Shown: positions 6,703 through 9,250 of the stretch, piece by piece
Position numbering within the stretch: position 1 is the first letter of the stretch
How the letters are laid out: every line of letters begins with the position of its first letter
Source of the DNA: Bacteroidales bacterium
GTDB taxonomy: Bacteria > Bacteroidota > Bacteroidia > Bacteroidales > VadinHA17
Direction: 5' to 3'
Length of the DNA stretch: 9,250 nucleotides
Assembly (NCBI GenBank): GCA_003157055.1
Contig: PMIG01000125.1
Location: forward strand, 1 to 9,250
The notes under the pieces: generated by a model
Databases searched by the model: none
Told to the model about the DNA's origin: nothing
The model's input: the letters and a program-made list of their open reading frames with translations, nothing else
Program-made: the position numbers and the translations under genes

Positions 6703-7704
6703 TCAATATGCATTTATCCAGCGGTATCTTCTGGCGCTTTCGCCAAATTTAACCGCCAATGTCAGTTCATGTGTTCCAAAACTCTGTTTCCTGATCTGTG
6801 TTAAAGTAAAATCAACTGCATAACCAATATGGAACCTGTCGTACTTCAACCCTATCATAGCTATAATAGCATCACCAGTTCTATATGATAACCCGGCCCA
6901 GTAGTCTTCTTTATAATAAACTCTTGCAGTAAGATCCATCTGTAATGATTTAAAGAGCATATCGGATGATTTGATAAAGGCGGAAGGTTCAAGCGTGAAA
7001 TCGTTGTCAAGAGGAATCTTAATGCCTCCTGTGAGGTAAAAATTACCAAGTTCAGTTCTTTTAGAGTTTGTAGTATCCGCAAACATTAGTGAACCTCTTA
7101 AAATATTTGTCATGGCAAACCCTGCATAATATTTAGAAGTCGTAAAACTTACCCCAAAGTTGAAATCAGGAATAAAGACTGACCTGTCGTAATTGTTGAG
7201 CAGAGGATCGTCGACATTATAGAGGAGCTGGTTAGTGGTATTAATGGCAAACTGGTACACAGTGAGTGCGAGACCAAAGGCCAGATCATTGGGGTATCCT
7301 CCAGTCTGACCCATTGAGATATGATATGAATATGCTGCTTCAAAACCAGTGCGCCTCATTATTCCATTATAGTCGCTGAAAATATATCCTCCGAGTCCTA
7401 CCTTTCCTCCTTTTGTAGGCCTTATCAGTTTCTTCCTCACTGAAGTTGCTTTTGAAATATAGCTATTCTTCAGAATCCTGGTCTGAAAGCTGGCGGCATA
7501 GGTAGCCGGAGAATAATTCAATCCGACCCATTGCTCCCTTGTGGTAAGCGTGACGGTGGTGTAACCGTCACGCCCTGCAAATGAGGGGTTCACAAGGAAG
7601 CCATTCATAATATACTGGCTGTACATTGGTACCTGCTGAGCAGAAGTTATACCAAAGATGAAGCTCATAATAGCCAGCGGCAATAAACTTTTGAAAAATC
7701 TCAT
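6703..7704 (-). CDS. PorP/SprF-family type IX secretion outer-membrane protein
   Basis: 333 residues, typical for the family. A signal peptide covers residues 1-22 (hydrophobic SLLPLAIMSFIFGIT, cleavage after SAQ). The mature protein opens with the hallmark QVPMYSQYIMNGFLVNPSFAG (24-44), equivalent to the family's 'P-x-x-SQY-x-x-N-x-x-x-NPA-x-AG' start. It then shows alternating polar/hydrophobic strands with many aromatic residues (YYAGFAMTNILRGSLMF, YKEDYWAGLSYR, FHIGYAVDFTLTQI), as expected for an outer-membrane beta barrel, and ends in a strand-like segment ELTLAVKFGE. In gliding Bacteroidota, SprF is needed for surface delivery of the adhesin SprB encoded beside it; PorP is the Porphyromonas relative. 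Here the gene lies 28 bases after an SprB-repeat adhesin, so I infer that it serves that protein. Many paralogues exist per genome, so no specific symbol is given. Confidence 0.9.
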   Translation of the reverse strand: MRFFKSLLPLAIMSFIFGITSAQQVPMYSQYIMNGFLVNPSFAGRDGYTTVTLTTREQWVGLNYSPATYAASFQTRILKNSYISKATSVRKKLIRPTKGGKVGLGGYIFSDYNGIMRRTGFEAAYSYHISMGQTGGYPNDLAFGLALTVYQFAINTTNQLLYNVDDPLLNNYDRSVFIPDFNFGVSFTTSKYYAGFAMTNILRGSLMFADTTNSKRTELGNFYLTGGIKIPLDNDFTLEPSAFIKSSDMLFKSLQMDLTARVYYKEDYWAGLSYRTGDAIIAMIGLKYDRFHIGYAVDFTLTQIRKQSFGTHELTLAVKFGESARRYRWINAY

Positions 7705-7732
7705 ATCTCGTTAAATCAAATTATACTGGTTA

Positions 7733-9250
7733 TTACCTTATTATACTTATTATACCTGATTTTGGATCAGATCCATCACCCAGATAAAGTATGTAATGAT
7801 ATGAATCCGTCGGCATCAGTTTACCTTTAAATCTGCCATCCCAAGGATTTGCAGAGATGTTTTTGCTGTGATATACAAGCTTTCCCCATCTAGTATATAC
7901 ATAAACTTCAGCATTCGGGAACAGATCAATATTCTTGATAATCCATTCATCATTATAAGTATCACCATTGGGTGTAATGATCTGCGGTATCATCAGGCAG
8001 GTTGAACTGCCGGTGAAACCGACAACAACATTAATTGACTTCGCACAGCCATTGGCATCCGTCACAACTGCACTAAAGGTTGCTGTATCCAGCCCGCTCC
8101 TGGTAAGGGAAGTCGGAGCACCCGGATCTGCCCAGAAAACAGTGAAAGGTGAAGTGCCTCCGGTAACATCAATGGTAATGCCTCCATCGTGTGCATCCGG
8201 ACAAGTGGTTGGGGTAACCGAAGGATCAAGTACCATGAGTGAAGGTTCAGCTATTGTGATATTGCCGGTTGCCGAGCATAAGTTTGCATCAGTTACCGTG
8301 ACTATATACGCTCCTGCTGCAAGTCCTGATGCAGTCGCAGCGGTCTGTATCGGGGATGAACTCCACGAATAGGTATAAGGCGCTGTACCTCCTGCCGGTG
8401 TCGCTGTTGCCGTTCCAGTGGATCCTCCGTTGCATAGAATATCTGTTTTCACCATCGCTATAGTAATTGCGGCAGGTGAAGTTATCGTTACAGTTGTGTT
8501 TGCCGAACATCCGTTAGCATCAGTCACTGTTATAATATATGCTCCGGCTTTCAACCCGCTTGCAGTAGCAGTTGTCTGAACTGGGGAGGTATTCCATGAA
8601 TATGAATAAGGTGAAGTGCCTCCCGTTACTGAAGCCGTAGCCGTTCCTGTGTTTCCTCCGGAACAAAGAACATTTGTCTGCGAAGTGACTATTGCAATAG
8701 CAGCAGCAGGTTGGGTTATTGTGACATTTACCACAGCTGTACTCAGAAGAGCATCTCTTACCGTTACAGTATAAGGTCCGGCAGTCAGTAAGCTGAATGT
8801 ACCGGATGGCTGGTAAGCCCCTGCATTTAGACTGTATTCATACGGTGCAACTCCATTAACGCCAGTAATTGTAACGCTACCTGTGGATGCACCAAAACAA
8901 AGGACATTTGTCTGAGCAGTTATTGTTCCTGAAAGTGCTACAATTGGTTGTGTTATTGTAACAGGAACATTGAATGGGCAGAGATTTGCATCCCTGACTG
9001 TGACAGTGTATAATCCGGCAGTTAGGGTACTGAATGTTCCGGAAACCTGGAAAGTTCCGCCATTTATATTGTACATGTAAGGTGCTGTTCCTCCTGATCC
9101 GGCAACTGTAACGCTACCATCATTTCCACCGAATACTGTAACATTTGTCTGCGCTGTAATACTTCCAGACAAAGCTGTTGGTTCCGTAACTGCCAGCGTG
9201 CCCGTTGCAGCTGTGCAGCTATTGACGTCAGTGATGCTCCATGCATAAGC
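7733..9250 (-). CDS. SprB-repeat surface adhesin with T9SS type B C-terminal domain, 5' end missing
   Basis: The frame is open from the right edge to TAA at 7733-7735, giving 505 visible C-terminal residues; the true start lies beyond 9250. The part nearest the edge (YAWSITDVNSCTAATG, TLAVTEPTA) is the end of one SprB-type repeat. Five more follow, each about 76-79 residues, of the form 'C-x-G-x-x-TG-x-x-x-x-x-x-GG-x-x-PY-x-Y-x-W ... GL-x-AG-x-Y-x-VTVTDANGC ... ITxP'. The last 90 or so residues are the gliding-motility-associated C-terminal domain: PQIITPNGDTYNDEW, then VYTRWGKLVY, WDGRFKGK and SGIISIIR at the end. This is a T9SS type B sorting signal, associated with secretion together with a PorP/SprF partner, and such a partner is encoded next. 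The protein should be a large, threonine- and glycine-rich, cell-surface filament or adhesin, perhaps used in gliding or attachment; its ligand is unknown. Confidence 0.92.
   Translation of the reverse strand, partial: AYAWSITDVNSCTAATGTLAVTEPTALSGSITAQTNVTVFGGNDGSVTVAGSGGTAPYMYNINGGTFQVSGTFSTLTAGLYTVTVRDANLCPFNVPVTITQPIVALSGTITAQTNVLCFGASTGSVTITGVNGVAPYEYSLNAGAYQPSGTFSLLTAGPYTVTVRDALLSTAVVNVTITQPAAAIAIVTSQTNVLCSGGNTGTATASVTGGTSPYSYSWNTSPVQTTATASGLKAGAYIITVTDANGCSANTTVTITSPAAITIAMVKTDILCNGGSTGTATATPAGGTAPYTYSWSSSPIQTAATASGLAAGAYIVTVTDANLCSATGNITIAEPSLMVLDPSVTPTTCPDAHDGGITIDVTGGTSPFTVFWADPGAPTSLTRSGLDTATFSAVVTDANGCAKSINVVVGFTGSSTCLMIPQIITPNGDTYNDEWIIKNIDLFPNAEVYVYTRWGKLVYHSKNISANPWDGRFKGKLMPTDSYHYILYLGDGSDPKSGIISIIR
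8006..9172 (-). repeat. Five tandem SprB-type protein repeats (237, 237, 231, 228 and about 234 bases)
   Basis: Approximate repeat borders in reading order are 9172-8936, 8935-8699, 8698-8468, 8467-8240 and 8239-8006. Repeats 1 and 2 form one subtype (start LSG-x-ITAQTNV, GTF-x-x-LTAG-x-YTVTVRDA). Repeats 3 and 4 form another (SP-x-QT-x-ATASGL-x-AGAYI-x-TVTDAN). Repeat 5 is more diverged. At DNA level the 11-mer acatttgtctg, part of the QTNV codons, occurs at 9141-9151, 8904-8914 and 8670-8680, spaced 237 and 234 bases. The 14-mer ggtgaagtgcctcc (GGTSP) occurs in repeats 3 (8610-8623) and 5 (8148-8161). Length and sequence differ enough that this is an old duplication rather than a fresh tandem array. 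Confidence 0.85.

Noticed and set aside
7968..8372. 134-codon open frame on the plus strand opposite the adhesin
   Set aside because: Low-complexity composition mirrors the antisense of threonine/glycine-rich repeats; no start signal or domain.
9170..9172. A gene start at 9172 for the adhesin
   Set aside because: The codon is TTG (Leu) inside a repeat. The frame continues without a stop to base 9250 and encodes the end of another SprB repeat (ITDVNSC, VTEPTA), so the gene is cut by the window edge.
8006..9172. CRISPR-like or satellite repeats
   Set aside because: The repeats are about 230 bases long, in frame, diverged and protein coding; there are no short identical repeats with unique spacers.

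Overview
The window looks like chromosomal DNA of a member of the Bacteroidota, probably class Bacteroidia. The evidence is a set of type IX secretion system (T9SS) hallmarks: a serine protease with a T9SS type A tail, a PorP/SprF-family outer-membrane protein, and an SprB-repeat adhesin with a gliding-motility-associated (type B) C-terminal domain. Bacteroidota-type promoter boxes (TAnnTTTG) and the near absence of Shine-Dalgarno sequences agree with this. No rRNA, tRNA, CRISPR array, insertion sequence, prophage or integrase was seen.

Left block, 1-3563, plus strand: the 3' end of a MORN/YwqK-repeat protein, a secreted subtilisin-like (S8) protease with a T9SS tail, then xseA and xseB, the two subunits of exodeoxyribonuclease VII. 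The first three genes are joined by 1-base stop/start overlaps (TAATG, TGATG), and xseB follows xseA by 11 bases. This looks like one transcription unit that mixes envelope proteins with a DNA-repair nuclease.

Middle block, 3564-5669: a 169-base convergent gap holds a perfect 11-bp hairpin that reads best as a terminator for the minus strand (UUCG loop), two small tandem hairpins and a repeated 7-mer that could compete with the terminator stem. Then come trxA (minus) and a CCA-adding tRNA nucleotidyltransferase with an HD domain (plus). They diverge from a 149-base region with a recognisable promoter-like box for each gene and two small inverted repeats between them.

Right block, 5659-9250, minus strand, read right to left: a large cell-surface adhesin with SprB repeats (5' end beyond the window), a PorP/SprF-family protein 28 bases later, and a secreted endonuclease/exonuclease/phosphatase-family protein 21 bases after that. 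The adhesin plus PorP/SprF pair is the familiar layout of a T9SS cargo and its partner outer-membrane protein. The nuclease-like third gene overlaps the 3' end of the CCA enzyme by 11 bases, tail to tail.

Most of the window is conventional. The least explained stretch is the structured convergent gap at 3564-3732. The adhesin's uneven repeat and cysteine pattern is the next most interesting item.
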